Assembly: GCF_048544455.1 (NCBI RefSeq)
Contig: NC_133526.1
Location: forward strand, 7,084,001 to 7,148,000
From: Silene latifolia
Taxonomy: Eukaryota; Streptophyta; Magnoliopsida; Caryophyllales; Caryophyllaceae
Length of the DNA: 64,000 bases
Direction of reading: 5' to 3'
Shown: piece after piece, positions 36,840-47,900 of the stretch
Numbering within the stretch: position 1 is the stretch's first letter
Layout of the letters: the number at the start of each line of letters is the position of its first letter
The notes under the pieces: model-generated
What the model saw: the letters and a program-made list of their open reading frames with translations, nothing else
Databases searched by the model: none
What the model was told of the DNA's origin: nothing
Translations under genes and position numbers: made by a program

Positions 36840-37200
36840 TCCGACACAAAGTTACTCACAGGAAATCATCATCAAATTTCTGATACCATCGCAGTATCAG
36901 CTGTAATGGCCTAATCTTAATATACGACAAATGTCACCTCAAAACACAGTAAACCAGCAAAACTACTAACAGGAAATCACTTAACTATGGAATTATTGGG
37001 TTCAGTCGCGGTATCAACTGTTAGGACCTAATCTTAATATACGACAAATATCACCTCAAAACACAGTAAACCAGCAAAACTACTAACAGGAAATCACTTA
37101 ACTATAGATTGGGTTCAGTCGCGGTATCAACTGTCAGGACCTAATCTTAATATACGACTATCGCCTGAGAACACAGCAAAGTTAGTAACAGGAAATCACA
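36840..37200. repeat. diverged minisatellite in intron 1 of the SYP61 pseudogene
   Basis: About three copies of a 110-120-bp unit with ATCTTAATATACGACAAAT and AACAGGAAATCACTTAACTA. It is the counterpart of the six-copy array in the intact gene, with different copy number. Confidence 0.8.
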
Positions 37201-37216
37201 AACCATATAACTAAAT

Positions 37217-37413
37217 CCAGCTAGTCTTGCTTGTGACGGGCTAATCCCGTCACAAGCTTGTGACCTCTCACAAAAAGGGAGAGGGGACAAGGTAAGGCAC
37301 CCCCATGTGCTTCCCACTCACCTCTTAATGGGTATTTTGTGTATTTTGTGAGAGGAAACGGTACCCGTCACTAACTTGTAATGGATAGTGTCCGTTACAA
37401 GTGAGAATTTGTG
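37217..37413. mobile_element. MULE-type MITE, 197 bp, in intron 1 of the SYP61 pseudogene
   Basis: AACTAAAT at 37209-37216 is duplicated at 37414-37421. The intact gene has the empty site ATAATTAAATATCGGG near 15,257. The ends carry CTTGTGACGGG and CCGTTACAAGTGAG as imperfect inverted repeats. It is the same family as the elements at 10239 and 55861. Confidence 0.85.
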
Positions 37414-38109
37414 AACTAAATATCGGGTTCCGTCACGGTATCAACTGTCAGGACCCTAATCTTAACATAGTTACATACGACACATATCGCCTCAAAATAG
37501 AGCATAATGCACCCAAATCACAATCGAACTAAACCCTAATTCTTATTTAAAACGATCGTACGACGTCGTAATTAGGAAACAGACCTAAATCATATAGAAT
37601 TACGCCATGAACTCAATTACTAACTAGCAAAATAATTGATCACTTTGTAGGGCAGCTAATTAAAAGATTATGAAGAATAATAATTAGGGATGAAAAGGAA
37701 ACTAACAGAATCTTGGATCTCTTCCTTGACGATGTAAAAAAGGATCTTGAGCAGACGACATCTTTAAGATCGAAATCGCGAAAGAATTGATGATTTGTTG
37801 ACGCGATTTACGATGTGTTGGTTGTTGTTGATGTTGAATTCAAGTATGAAAAATGGGTCGTGTAACGTGTTGGACCTTTTGGTATGTGGCCAACGAGGCA
37901 ACGATAGTCAATCGGTAATGAATCGGGTTGAGTCGGGTAAATTATTATCTCTATGCTTACTGTGTTTACTGTTTTATCTATTTTAGTTGTATTGATGATG
38001 TATCGGGTTTGGGTTGGTGATATATTTAACGGAGCTTCACCTAACTATGCATTAATTGTTCATCATTCTAGATTTTCCGCCACTATCCCAGTGATGGAGT
38101 CAAAAACTT

Positions 38110-38699
38110 TTATTTTGTGGGGTTCTATTTAAAATATTCGTATTAAACGTTTTTTTACACAAGAAGTATATTTAATATTTTTACATTAAAATAGACAAAA
38201 TACACACAGAAAAAAGAGCGGTGATTGTTAGAAATGTGCCCCAGAGCAATCTTCAGTGTTAATACGATGATAAGTCAAAATCCCAATTTAATTTCTTTAT
38301 CTGCACTTTGAGCGGGTTCGATATCATCCAAAATAAACATATTCACAGGCCGGAAAATTGATAGCTCTTATACCAATTGATGCGATCCCAGCTAACTAAT
38401 GGTTTGCAAAAACGAATTTGTACAGAATAACAATTAAAATTGAGCTATTCAATTATGGGAATTGACAGGCTGCCAGATTACTAGAATTGCAGTAAATCAC
38501 CCATATTTTATAGACCAAATGAGATAAATCTCATTAATAGTTGTCAATAAGCAAAAGTTGGGTTTCTGAATCAACGGAAAATTAACTGAAAATATAAAAT
38601 TAGTAAAATGTAGCACAAATCATGAACAAGTTGAGCCCATAGATTGAAACAGAAATTTAGTTGTCCAAATGGTTAAAACAGGTCGGGCAGGGCTGCAAC
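38110..38699. other. no gene recognised
   Basis: Sequence beyond the upstream flank of the SYP61 pseudogene. It is AT-rich with no frame or terminal repeat that I can support. Confidence 0.4.
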
Positions 38700-39121
38700 A
38701 ACCGAGCCTAGGCCACGACAACCGTTAACAAAAGGAAGTAGCATTGAAAGTAGCCCTATTTCAGTTTTGAACTCTTGAAAGCCTTGTCCAAACAAGGAGT
38801 TTCCTCGCTTGATAACGACTTTCATGCTTCCACCATGAATTTCACCCATATATACTTTACCAAACCCTCCAACCTCAATTACTAGGGACTCGACGAAGTC
38901 TCTGGTAGCAGTTTTAATTTACGCCGACATTGGATGGAAAAGCATGGCTTGTGGTAGCATCAGTTGCATTCAAGGATGTCGGTAGGTGGCCATTGTTTCG
39001 TAGAAGGAAGAAGCAGAGAATGCATATCACAGTGCCAGTAGTAACAACTCCAACTCCTACCCCTATGAGAGTGCTCTTCTTTCAGCCTTTCTTACCTGTA
39101 TCAGAAAATTATCCTAGTTAG
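38700..39121 (-). pseudogene. CrRLK1L (malectin-like) receptor-kinase fragment
   Basis: The minus strand shows a membrane segment (VGVGVVTTGTVICILCFFLL), a juxtamembrane part with PSNVG, and the start of a kinase: FVESLVIEVGGFGKVYMGEI, then KVVIKRGNSLFGQGFQEFKT and EIGLLSML. The KRGN and EF.TEI..LS phrases are typical of the FERONIA-like group. Only the first 70 or so kinase residues remain; there is no HRD or DFG part, and a stop separates the juxtamembrane and kinase parts. The family's first glycine-loop residue is Glu here (EVGGFG) and VAIK is VVIK. Confidence 0.75.
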
Positions 39122-39189
39122 CATAAACCGACTTGACTTTGTTTCTAACAACCTATAACTAACAAATAGCAGACTAGCAGAGGTCATAG

Positions 39190-39425
39190 TGCATCAAAAA
39201 TACGAGTACTTCTTAACTATTGTTGACGACTATTCAAGAGTAACCTGACCATTCTTCTTACTCAAGTTTACGAGATTGCTATTACTGAGAAGAAAATCAA
39301 GATAATATAAACTGATAATGTTCTTGAGCTTGTAGAAGGAGATTTCGCCGGGTTTTTGACAACAATAGACATTAAGCATCAGACACGCAGGCTGCATGAA
39401 GAGACCTCATATGAGCATTATACCA
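39190..39425 (+). mobile_element. Ty1/copia fossil: integrase-core fragment
   Basis: The plus strand resembles the copia integrase core (motif YFLTIVDDYSR, then a TDN-containing stretch). It is a short, broken remnant without LTRs. It lies between the kinase fragment and the GUB_WAK part, a position comparable to the copia remnant at 24640 in the other receptor gene. Confidence 0.7.
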
Positions 39426-39535
39426 TATCCATCAATTGATGGAGTTATTGTGCATTGATTTCCAATTGATGGAATTATTGTGCATTGATTTCTAGAAAAG
39501 GCTAAGCTAGTATGAATCTTCCATTAGCCAACAGT
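39425..39535. repeat. small SYP61-intron-4-like fragment
   Basis: CCAATTGATGGAATTATTGTGC and TTCTAGAAAAGGCTAAGCT-type phrases match 32,095-32,175, with one internal phrase duplicated. It is a stray piece of the same intron sequence. Confidence 0.7.
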
Positions 39536-39725
39536 TGATATCATGCAACAAAGGCTGATATTAGCTTAGTGCGAGAATTTATTGTAGGTTATTAAGATCT
39601 ATCATACTAAAATGAAGAAAAATAAAAGGAAATACGACAACGATGACAACATCAACAACACAATAACAATATTCGAGACATAATACTAATAAACATAACA
39701 ATAGTTGTGACAAAATAAACCAACC

Positions 39726-39938
39726 ACTAATAGTCGTGACAAATATCTAGTAACTTGTGGCAATATATATTGTATATATACTGTGTCAATATTACAATAT
39801 ATATTGTGGTAATTCAGTATACATATAGATAATGATTTTTTTTCTTACGCAACCATTTGTTTCCGGGGTTCAAAGGTGGTGGGTCGAGTTGATCAAAGAC
39901 AAGCTTGGGCCGGACACGGACAAGGCCCAACCGCCTAA
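39726..39938 (-). repeat. dispersed repeat E, copy 2 (inverted relative to copy 1)
   Basis: Reverse complement of 25252-25475 with a small internal length difference in the ATATAT part. It adjoins the 3' side of the second GUB_WAK coding part. Confidence 0.82.
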
Positions 39939-39970
39939 TCTATTGACCTCACTTTGAAGGACAGGAAGAA

Positions 39971-40561
39971 CTACATTGTAGTTACATTTCCCGATTTGTC
40001 ACTGACGCGTTTGCCCTCCTTTATCACGAGATAATTAATAGCGCTAAAAACCGAGGGTGTCAATATATCTCTACGACAACTAAAAATGAAGTAGGCGGTC
40101 CTGTCTGAAGCAAAAGCTTTGGTACAATTGTAAAAGACGGTCACATTTTGCGACTTTGATGTAAAATCAAACAAGGAGAAATCCATGGAGGAATTAGATA
40201 GTTTAATTATGGGTTTTGAACAAAGACCTAACAATTATTGTTTTGTAATTGTAAAGACATTAGAGGCATAGTTAATGCTTAAGACATTGTATGTGTGGTT
40301 TTTGATTTGTACTGTGAAGGCATTTGACTGACAATCTAATTTGAACGCGGGATGTCCGCAATAATTTGGACGAGAGGATACCCAAAACGGGTGTGTGATT
40401 TTCAACGACGAACCACACGTCGAGTTTAGTGGAGCACAATTGACGTAATGCTTTTCTAGTGTAGCTGAGAAGGAACTAAAGACGAGAATGACGAGTATTA
40501 GGAACATAATTCGGACGAAATAAACCGAGAATTGCGAGAAAGAGTGAATTTTTAGATGCAT
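39971..40561 (-). pseudogene. GUB_WAK ectodomain of an LRK10-like receptor, orphan 5' part
   Basis: It starts with a signal peptide (FVRIMFLILVILVFSSFSAT), then EKHYVNCAPLNSTCGSSL, ITHPFWVSSRPNYCGHPAFK and LDCQSNAF. A TAA interrupts the frame after TITKQ, and the same frame continues LLGLCSKPIIKLSNSSMDFS and NVTVFYNC to about 39,971. It is the paralogue of the ectodomain at 25993-25483 and, unlike that copy, has the full CAPLNSTCG junction. The matching LRK10-like kinase is missing; a CrRLK1L fragment lies downstream instead. Confidence 0.82.
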
Positions 40562-40725
40562 ATTATAAGAAATTTTAGAGGAGCTGGAAATGGTGAAAAC
40601 CAGAAGGAAAGGTGAAGAAGAAGGCCTGAAAGAGGGAGTAATTAATGTGAGGTTTTAAAGTCTTTGGTGTGTGTTGTTTTCCTTTACTGAGGTAAACTTG
40701 CACATGATTTTAAATTATTGCAACA

Positions 40726-41005
40726 ACATTTGCTATATATGAATAACGCGTATGATTTATGAGCTTCGACACAAATAGGTGTCCCGTGTTACAGTGTTAG
40801 TTTGTACAATAATTTTTTGCCACTCCCGGATTATTCGTTTTCATTGCCCTTTTACGTCCCAAGGAATCTGTCCAACCCCAATTACCCCATTGACTCATCG
40901 AGGGTTTCATTAACCATTGCTCCATTATTATAGAATTATAGACTCGGTTTAATAATAAACAATATATAAAATTTGACATTCTACTTTATTACCATTTTCA
41001 TTTTG
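40726..41005. repeat. duplicated block X, copy 2, left part
   Basis: Matches 30,069-30,336. It is cut from its right part by the 14.6-kb CACTA. Confidence 0.85.
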
Positions 41006-41520
41006 CACTACTACAGATACAGCCTATAACAACGGGTAAAAACCGTTGTAAAATAAAAAAGCGGACGTTGTTAAAGCGGCCGTTGTAGAAGGTATTTACA
41101 ACGGTTTGGTTATTTAGTGAAACCGTTGTCTAAAGTATTCACCACAGTTAAAAGCCGTTGTTGTTGGGTGTTCTCCGTTGTGGAAAGTGTTTCAAAAATT
41201 TGGAGGGAATAATATAACAACGGTATCGTATGTATAACCGTTGTTGTAACTTTCCCTCCAAAATTGTGAAGTCTTTTGACAACGGGTTTATGGTACATAC
41301 CCGTTGTTGAAATTTTTAGTAACAACGGTTGTTTGTTTAATACCCGTTGTTGTAATTTTACCTCCAAAATTGTGAAGACTTTTAACAACGGTTCTTCGTT
41401 TAAAACCTGTTGTTGAATATTATGCGCGGGTATTTGTGAATGTCATTCACAACGGTGTTATTTTTATTAACCGTTGTGAAAGGTATTCACAACGGTTTTT
41501 TTTAGTAACCGTTTTTATTA
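41006..41520. promoter_or_regulatory. left subterminal repeat region of the CACTA
   Basis: About twenty copies of ACAACGG or its complement CCGTTGT, often paired as ACAACGG...CCGTTGT a few tens of bases apart. In En/Spm such subterminal motifs bind the element's own TNPA-type protein and are needed for excision; that role is family knowledge and is not shown here. Confidence 0.8.
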
Positions 41521-41667
41521 CGAACTCCTATTGTTTTGAAAAAATAAATTTGTTTCATGCCATTCAAAAACCTGCATATGTCAGCAGCACCATATACCAG
41601 CACCAGCATAAATCACAGCTGGGTTCATCAGAACTCAATAGATTCAATTCAACCACAACAGCAGCTG

Positions 41668-41703
<36 letters not shown>

Positions 41704-41925
41704 GAAGGATCAACTAAGGTCCATTATATATTTGAGTCCATAAGGTCTTTTGTGAGCCATTGGATGGAGGGAGATGGAGGGATGAGATGAACCCACCAAA
41801 AGTCATTATACAAGCAAATTAACACACTTTACTAATCCACCCTAATTAACCACTAATTTTCTATATATTTGTTTTCTACCCACCTATTTCTCTCTCATCT
41901 CACACATTTCACTCTTCTCTTCTCT

Positions 41926-42065
41926 AAAAAAAAAAACCCAAAAAATCCAAATAAATAAAAAACCCAAAAAATCCAAATAAATAAAAAAAACCCAAAAAAT
42001 CCAAATAAATAAAAAAACCCAAAAAATCCAAATAAATAAAAAAATCCAAATAAATCAAAAAACCA
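41926..42065. repeat. minisatellite, about five units of 25-28 bp
   Basis: The unit AAAAAACCCAAAAAATCC plus AAATAAAT is repeated with small length changes inside the nested element. Confidence 0.9.
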
Positions 42066-42317
42066 AATAAATCATTCATTTCTCTCTTCCTCATTCACCA
42101 CCACCCACCACTATCCCAACCGACACCACCCACCGCCCACATCCACCGCCACCTCCACCACCGCCGTAATTATATAAACTGGTTTTTTTTTTTTTTTTTT
42201 TTTTTTCCAGATTTTGCGTCTCGGTTTATTTCGTCATTTTTTTTTTTTTTTTTTTTCGATTTCGTATTTTAAATCTCGTTTTTTTTTTTGTGAGATACTT
42301 TTTTTCATCTAAGACAA

Positions 42318-43275
42318 TAATGGACTAAAGTTATACAAAAATGAACCAAAGTTATACAAAAATTGACCAAAGTTATACAAAAAAAAGACTAAAGTTATAC
42401 AAAAATTGGACTAAAGTTATACAAAAAATTGGACTAAAGTTATACAAAAAATGAACCAAAGTTATACAAAAATGAACCAGAGTTATACAACAATGTACCA
42501 GAGTTATTCAAAAAACGACAAGAGTTATACAAAAATTGGACTAAAGTTATACAAAAATGAACCAATATACAAAAATGAACCAAAGTTATTCAAAAAACGA
42601 CCAGAGTTATACAAAAACGCACCAAAGTTATACAAAAATTGGACTAAAGTCATACAACAATGGACTAAAGTTATACAAAAAATTGGACTAAAGTTATACA
42701 AAAATGAACCAAAGTTATACAAAAATGGACCAGAGTTATACAAAAATGCACCAGAGTTATACCAAAAATGGACCATTTTTGGTATAACTCTGGTGCATTT
42801 TTGTATAACTGTCCATTTTTGGTATAACTCTGGTCCATTTTTGTATAACTCTGGTCCATTTTTGTATAACTTTGGTTCATTTTTGTATAACTTTAGTCCA
42901 ATTTTTTGTATAACTTTAGTCCATTGTTGTATGACTTTAGTCCAATTTTTGTATAACTTTGGTGCATTTTTGTATAACTCTGGTCGTTTTTTGAATAACT
43001 TTGGTTCATTTTTGTATAACTTTGGTTCATTTTTGTATAACTTTAGTCCAATTTTTGTATAACTCTGGTTGTTTTTTGAATAACTCTGGTACATTGTTGT
43101 ATAACTCTGGTTCATTTTTGTATAACTTTAGTCCAATTTTTGGTATAACTTTAGTCCAATTTTTTGTATAACTTTAGTCCAATTTTTTGTATAACTTTAG
43201 TCCAATTTTTGTATAACTTTAGTCTTTTTTTGTATAACTTTGGTCATAAAATGTATAACTTTAGTCATAAAATGT
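42318..43275. repeat. palindromic array of about 20-bp repeats
   Basis: The left arm repeats units such as AAAGTTATACAAAAATGAAC more than twenty times; the right arm, from about 42,774, carries the reverse complement (CATTTTTGTATAACTTTGG and variants). The pivot is in CCAAAAATGGACCATTTTTGG at about 42,773. Because of this symmetry both strands carry long frames (42451-43062 + and 42525-43115 -) that read nearly the same repetitive peptide (SYTK, LYKN, then FLYNFG). Confidence 0.93.
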
Positions 43276-43279
43276 ATAA

Positions 43280-44016
43280 CTTTAGTCGTAAATAGTAAAA
43301 AAATCAAACAATAAATATGAAATATTTTAAAATCTAAAAAATTAATAACAAAAACCAAAAAAACTCATAATAACAAAAACAAAAAACCAAATAACAATAA
43401 TAAAACCAAAAAACCAACAACCCAACCAAACCCGAAATGTAAAATAAACCAAATAACAATAAAAAAAAACAAATTTAAATATCGTGTGTATAACTCTAAT
43501 GTTTTAAGTGTATAACTTTAGCCATAAATAGTATAACTTTAATGTTTTAAGTGTATAACCAACAAAGAAATTAATAACCAACAAAAATTAAAAACCAAAT
43601 AACAATTACAAAATAAAGTAAATATGACAAAAACACAAAAAAACCAATAGATCTAAAAAAAACACCACCACACAAAATTAATACCAAATCTCAAATAATA
43701 ATAAAAATAACTAAACTATAAAAAAATAACCAAAACACAAATCATAATGTTTCAATGATACAACTTTCTAAGTAAAAAAAAAAACAAATAACAAAAAAAT
43801 ACAAAAATAAACCAAACAAAAAAATACAAAAATAAACCAAACAAAACAAATAACAAAAATAACAAAAACCAAAAAAAAAAAAAAAAGGAAGAGCAGCTAG
43901 TAAGGAGAAAGGAAGAGCAAAAAAGGAAACGCTTATTCATTCAATGACAACACAGCCGAGATCTAAACAAAACAAAAAAAAAAAAAAAAAAAAACGACAA
44001 GGAGAAAGGAAGAGCA
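43280..44016. other. A-rich low-complexity stretch inside the nested element
   Basis: Runs of AACCAAAAA, ACAAATAACAAAAAT and similar. No coding potential; the Phe/Leu-rich minus frame is a compositional artefact. Confidence 0.7.
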
Positions 44017-44021
44017 GCGAG

Positions 44022-44229
44022 GGAGAAAGGGAGGTGCGGTGGTGGGGAGATGCGTCGTGGTGTCAGTGGAGGGAGGCGGCGTTTGAGGTGGGTCCACGCG
44101 AGAGGTTTTGAGGTTGGTGGTGAGTGGCGGTGGTGGTGTGTCGAGGATAGAGGGAGAGGAAGGAGAAAGGGAGGTGCGGTGGTGGGGAGATGCGTCGCGG
44201 TGGCAGTGGAGGGAGGCGGCGTTTGAGGT
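44022..44229. repeat. 68-bp direct repeat, two copies 140 bp apart
   Basis: GGAGAAAGGGAGGTGCGGTG...GGCGGCGTTTGAGGT occurs at 44022-44089 and 44162-44229 with about two differences. It lies in the GGT/GGC-rich right part of the nested element. Confidence 0.88.
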
Positions 44230-44781
44230 TGTTGTGGTTGCGGTGGTGGGTGTTGTTGTTGTTGTTGTCGTGGAGGCCGGCTGGTGTTGTGAGGAAGGGA
44301 CGGCGTGCGGTGGTGGGTGGTGGTGTGTGGCAGTGGTGCGGTGGTGTTGGTGAGTGAGGAAGGGACGGCGGCGGTAAGAGTGGAGAGGAGACCGGCAGGC
44401 GAGTGGTGGATGGAACGGTGGTTGTGGGTGGTTCGGCTGCCATGTGGTTTTTGTATGGTTTTTGTTTTTTTTGGTTTTTGGGTTTTTTTTGGTTTTTGGG
44501 TTTTTTTTTGTTGGGAGAGAATGAATCAGGAGAGAGGGGGTGAATGATTGAAGAAGTGAATGAATGAAATGGATGATGAGTGGGTGAGTGAGTTGGGAGG
44601 ATTAGAAGGAGGATGGAGTTATACAAATTAGGATGGAGTTGTACATGGATTAGGAAGGGAGATTAGGGAGGGAGCTTTATGGCCATCCATTGAGATGAAA
44701 TCTCATCCCTCCATCCCTTCCATCCAAAGGCCCTTATAAGGACTTAGGGACTCAATGGATGTAAGGACCTTAGAAGAACCA

Positions 44782-44843
<62 letters not shown>

Positions 44844-44927
44844 TTACAAGGAGTTGAATTTACATGAACTAATCATTCCCTAACTTCAACAAAAAATTTA
44901 CTAATAAGTTGATCTAAACCCTGAGTA

Positions 44928-47900
44928 TCATGCATTTCTAATATATTCTAAGACGTAGTTGCCCCACATGTCTCTTACCTCGTCTATATCTACACTTGAG
45001 TACTTGCTCAATCTGTTGATTGCAGTTGATTGCATCTGCAAAAACAAAGAGAAGACATTATGGTATATATAGCAGAAAGCAAGACAACATTAGCAACATC
45101 ATGGTATATATAGCAACAAGCAAGACAACATTAGCTCTAATTTAAAAAAAAGTAATAAACACATGTTTAAATTATTACTAACATTTTCTGGAATAACGAG
45201 ATATCTTCGCCTAATAATCTCCAACATGAACCGACAAGCGTAGTATCCACATTGTATGCTATCCGGTCAAGCGAGGGGCCTATTATTACATAAAAAAAAC
45301 AGACGAGAGAAGGCTCACATCGGAATCTTGAACTTTAGGTATTGTATTAGTATTAAACACAGATTTTGCACTTAATGTTATTGTATTTGAGCACGTACCC
45401 TGTTATCGTAATAAAATCGGGGCCAACATCGAAATCTTCCGTGGGTTGATCCTGCTCGTTTGCTCTTTTCTTCTTAAAGGCCCTTTTTTAAAAAAATAAA
45501 AAAGAGGCGAAACTAATTTTTTTAGTGGCAAAAATATGAAAGAGCTTTTTTCTATAAATAAAAAATGAAAATGTTATTATAAATAAATTGGTATTATAAA
45601 CTTACATATTAATCAAGTGCTTAAAAGTCTCGCTTGGTTGATGATGTAAAGAGTCCAACCGAAAACTTTATTCCTTGTCGGCATGATGTCTGCTAGCACC
45701 CAATGAGTCCTACATCAAGAGACATCATCATTATTAACAAGTACATATATTAGGTATGAAAATGCAATTGTAGGGGGAAACGTAATATTAATTTGTTTAT
45801 TACCCTTTTTCATTATAAGCGCCAAAAATCACTTCTTGGTTGTCGCCATCTCGAGCAATATAATCTACCCGTTGTTCGAACGAGAAATCCGGAATAAATA
45901 AAGATAAAACATAGGGGCACAGGAATCTGTATAGATCGGATGGAATATTCTTCTCGGGGATCACTCTCAATTTCAATATCCTACATTATTACGGTATTAA
46001 TTCCGGTATTTAAAACACTATCTAGTAGTCAGAATATTAGACTATGAAATTATTTATTAAGAAATTTACTTCATCCAAACAAATATGTGTTGGATATCAA
46101 TCTGGTCTAGGCCACCCATACGGCTAGCACATCCCATGATAGAAGTGCTTGGCGTTCAACCCCTAGAATATCCTCCTCGAGCGGAATAACTATCAATTGC
46201 TCGGTGGCTATGCGATGGCCAGCCTCCTCATGCGCTCTTCATCGTCACCGTTCTTACTTTTTGCATGTAATCCTTCCCTTTATATTGTGTGGAGTTTAAA
46301 CTCCTAATTTTCGTCCGGAAAGAATGAGTCTTTGATTTTGTGCTACTACCACCAGCCTACACATATAGTAGATAATTAAAATAATAAAAAATCCAAAGGT
46401 AACATATCCTAGTTGGAGTAATAAAAATAAAAGCGTACTTAATTAAATACCTCGTCAACCTGCTCTTTCAATGATGAGGTAGTAGTAGCAGTAAGATCGG
46501 TGGGGATCCTGACTTAGGGCTGCCGAGGCGGCGGAGATATCTTCGCCAAGTAGATGTGAGTTTCAGGCCATTGGATGAAACTTCCAAGCGCATCTCCCGA
46601 ATGGTAATGTCGTCACGAATCGGGACAGCGGTTGAAAGTTTTCATGGCCTGGAAAGACCGTAGTTATCTCTACTATTCTATGATTCGGCAAAAGTTTTTC
46701 GCCATGAATAACTACGCTTTCCGCTGCAGATTTTTTTCTACGAGACCCCGGCCAACACGCACATGTGGCTTTTCGATTCTATTATGGTCGAAAAGAATAA
46801 TCGGCCTCTTGTTTACGGCCTAAAGAATATACACATACATTATTATATCTTTGCAAAAACGCTTCAAATTCAAAAGATTTTGCAAAAACGCTTTCTGTCT
46901 CGGCCGATTTTTGCACAAACTTCAAAGATTCATATAAATTTAACTAATTAAACACTTCATGCATACCTTACGAAAACAGGAACCGACTTGAAGGGGATGT
47001 ATCTTTGTTTTCCATCAGCCGTCTTCTCAAGTTGCATCTCCTTTTCGGACCCATTATTTACCTAATAAAATTAACCAATTCAATGGCACCATGTCAGAAG
47101 TTATAGCATTAGAGCTGGCAATGAACACACCCCCTGATCTTACCCAAAAAAAAAAAAAAAAAAAATAAGGAAGTATTAGGTACACGATCGGCTTTAGTTG
47201 TTACAACTTGAAGCATTATTAGGTACACGATCTTTCGAATCTCGTTGACCGATACTTCCTTCTCATGTATTGCCAAGGTAGTAGCGGCCTCTTGACCAAT
47301 CTGTTGTACCTTATTATTACCCCCTTTAGAAATGACATCCTCCATCATCTTCACTTCTTCTTCGGAATGCTTACCTCCAAAGCATTCAGGCTTTAGTAGT
47401 ACGGATGCCATTAATCAAGTCGCTCGCTTGCCAAGAATGTAATCTGTCGGCAATTTTTATCCCAACAATAACATGTGAATTGAACTTAAATGAAAATAAT
47501 AGAATAAATGTTACCATGTCACCTTCTCGGACTTAGTCTTCCTTTTCTTCTTTATCTCGGGCGTTTTCCCATAATATTTCGTTACTCCAACCTGTAACGG
47601 ACGCCCCTCAAACGACCTGGATGTTCGGGTCGGCCGATCGCTCTAGCAAGAACGTCATTACGACCACTGGGAGTGAATTTCCCTTCTTCTACCTCTTTCA
47701 ATACGTTATCCTATAATATATTAAATAAACTTCAAATTATATTTGTGACTAAAATAATAAAGTTAGTAATGAACTCGTCTTAATAAAATAATGCTTACTA
47801 TGTTGGCCAAAACTTCCTCATCATATTTGTCATGCGACGACCGGGATCCTTTAGGCGTGTGCCCTTGTTTATAAGTTACATGCCGATCCACCTCTTTCAC

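Larger units (their letters stand above)
33220..37761 (-). pseudogene. SYP61 duplicate lacking its last two exons
   Basis: Exons 1-5 are recognisable at 37761-37707, 36703-36590, 35868-35755, 34783-34605 and 33310-33220, collinear with the intact gene and with introns that align almost throughout. Exon 1 has six instead of five T's after MSSAQDP, a +1 frameshift. Exons 6 and 7, coding for the second half of the SNARE motif and the membrane anchor, are absent; similarity stops at about 33,016, inside intron 5. Exon 5 has Lys in place of Glu at NIH-E-ELLAQ. Splice sites of the remaining exons are intact and substitutions are few, so the duplication looks fairly recent. A fused or truncated transcript is possible, but a membrane SNARE is not. 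Confidence 0.92.
41701..44782. mobile_element. nested inverted-repeat element, about 3.1 kb, in a TA/TC microsatellite
   Basis: The left part (GGATCAACTAAGGTCC, then GGATGGAGGGAGATGGAGGG and ATGAGAT) is matched in reverse at the right (CTCATCCCTCCATCCC, then GGACCTTAGAAGAACC). It is flanked by (TA)n on the left and (TC)n(TA)n on the right, which hides any target duplication. The interior holds a minisatellite, a palindromic array and GGT-rich sequence, with no transposase. The superfamily is uncertain; the long inverted arms suggest a MULE or foldback type. Confidence 0.65.

Noticed and set aside
42318-43275. Regularly spaced about 20-bp repeats that could suggest a CRISPR array
   Set aside because: There are no unique spacers of constant size, the array is palindromic, and the setting is a plant transposon.
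44063-44626. 187-codon minus-strand frame rich in Pro, His, Thr and Asn
   Set aside because: It is low-complexity, lies across the GGT-rich end and a 68-bp direct repeat of the nested element, and has no recognisable domain.
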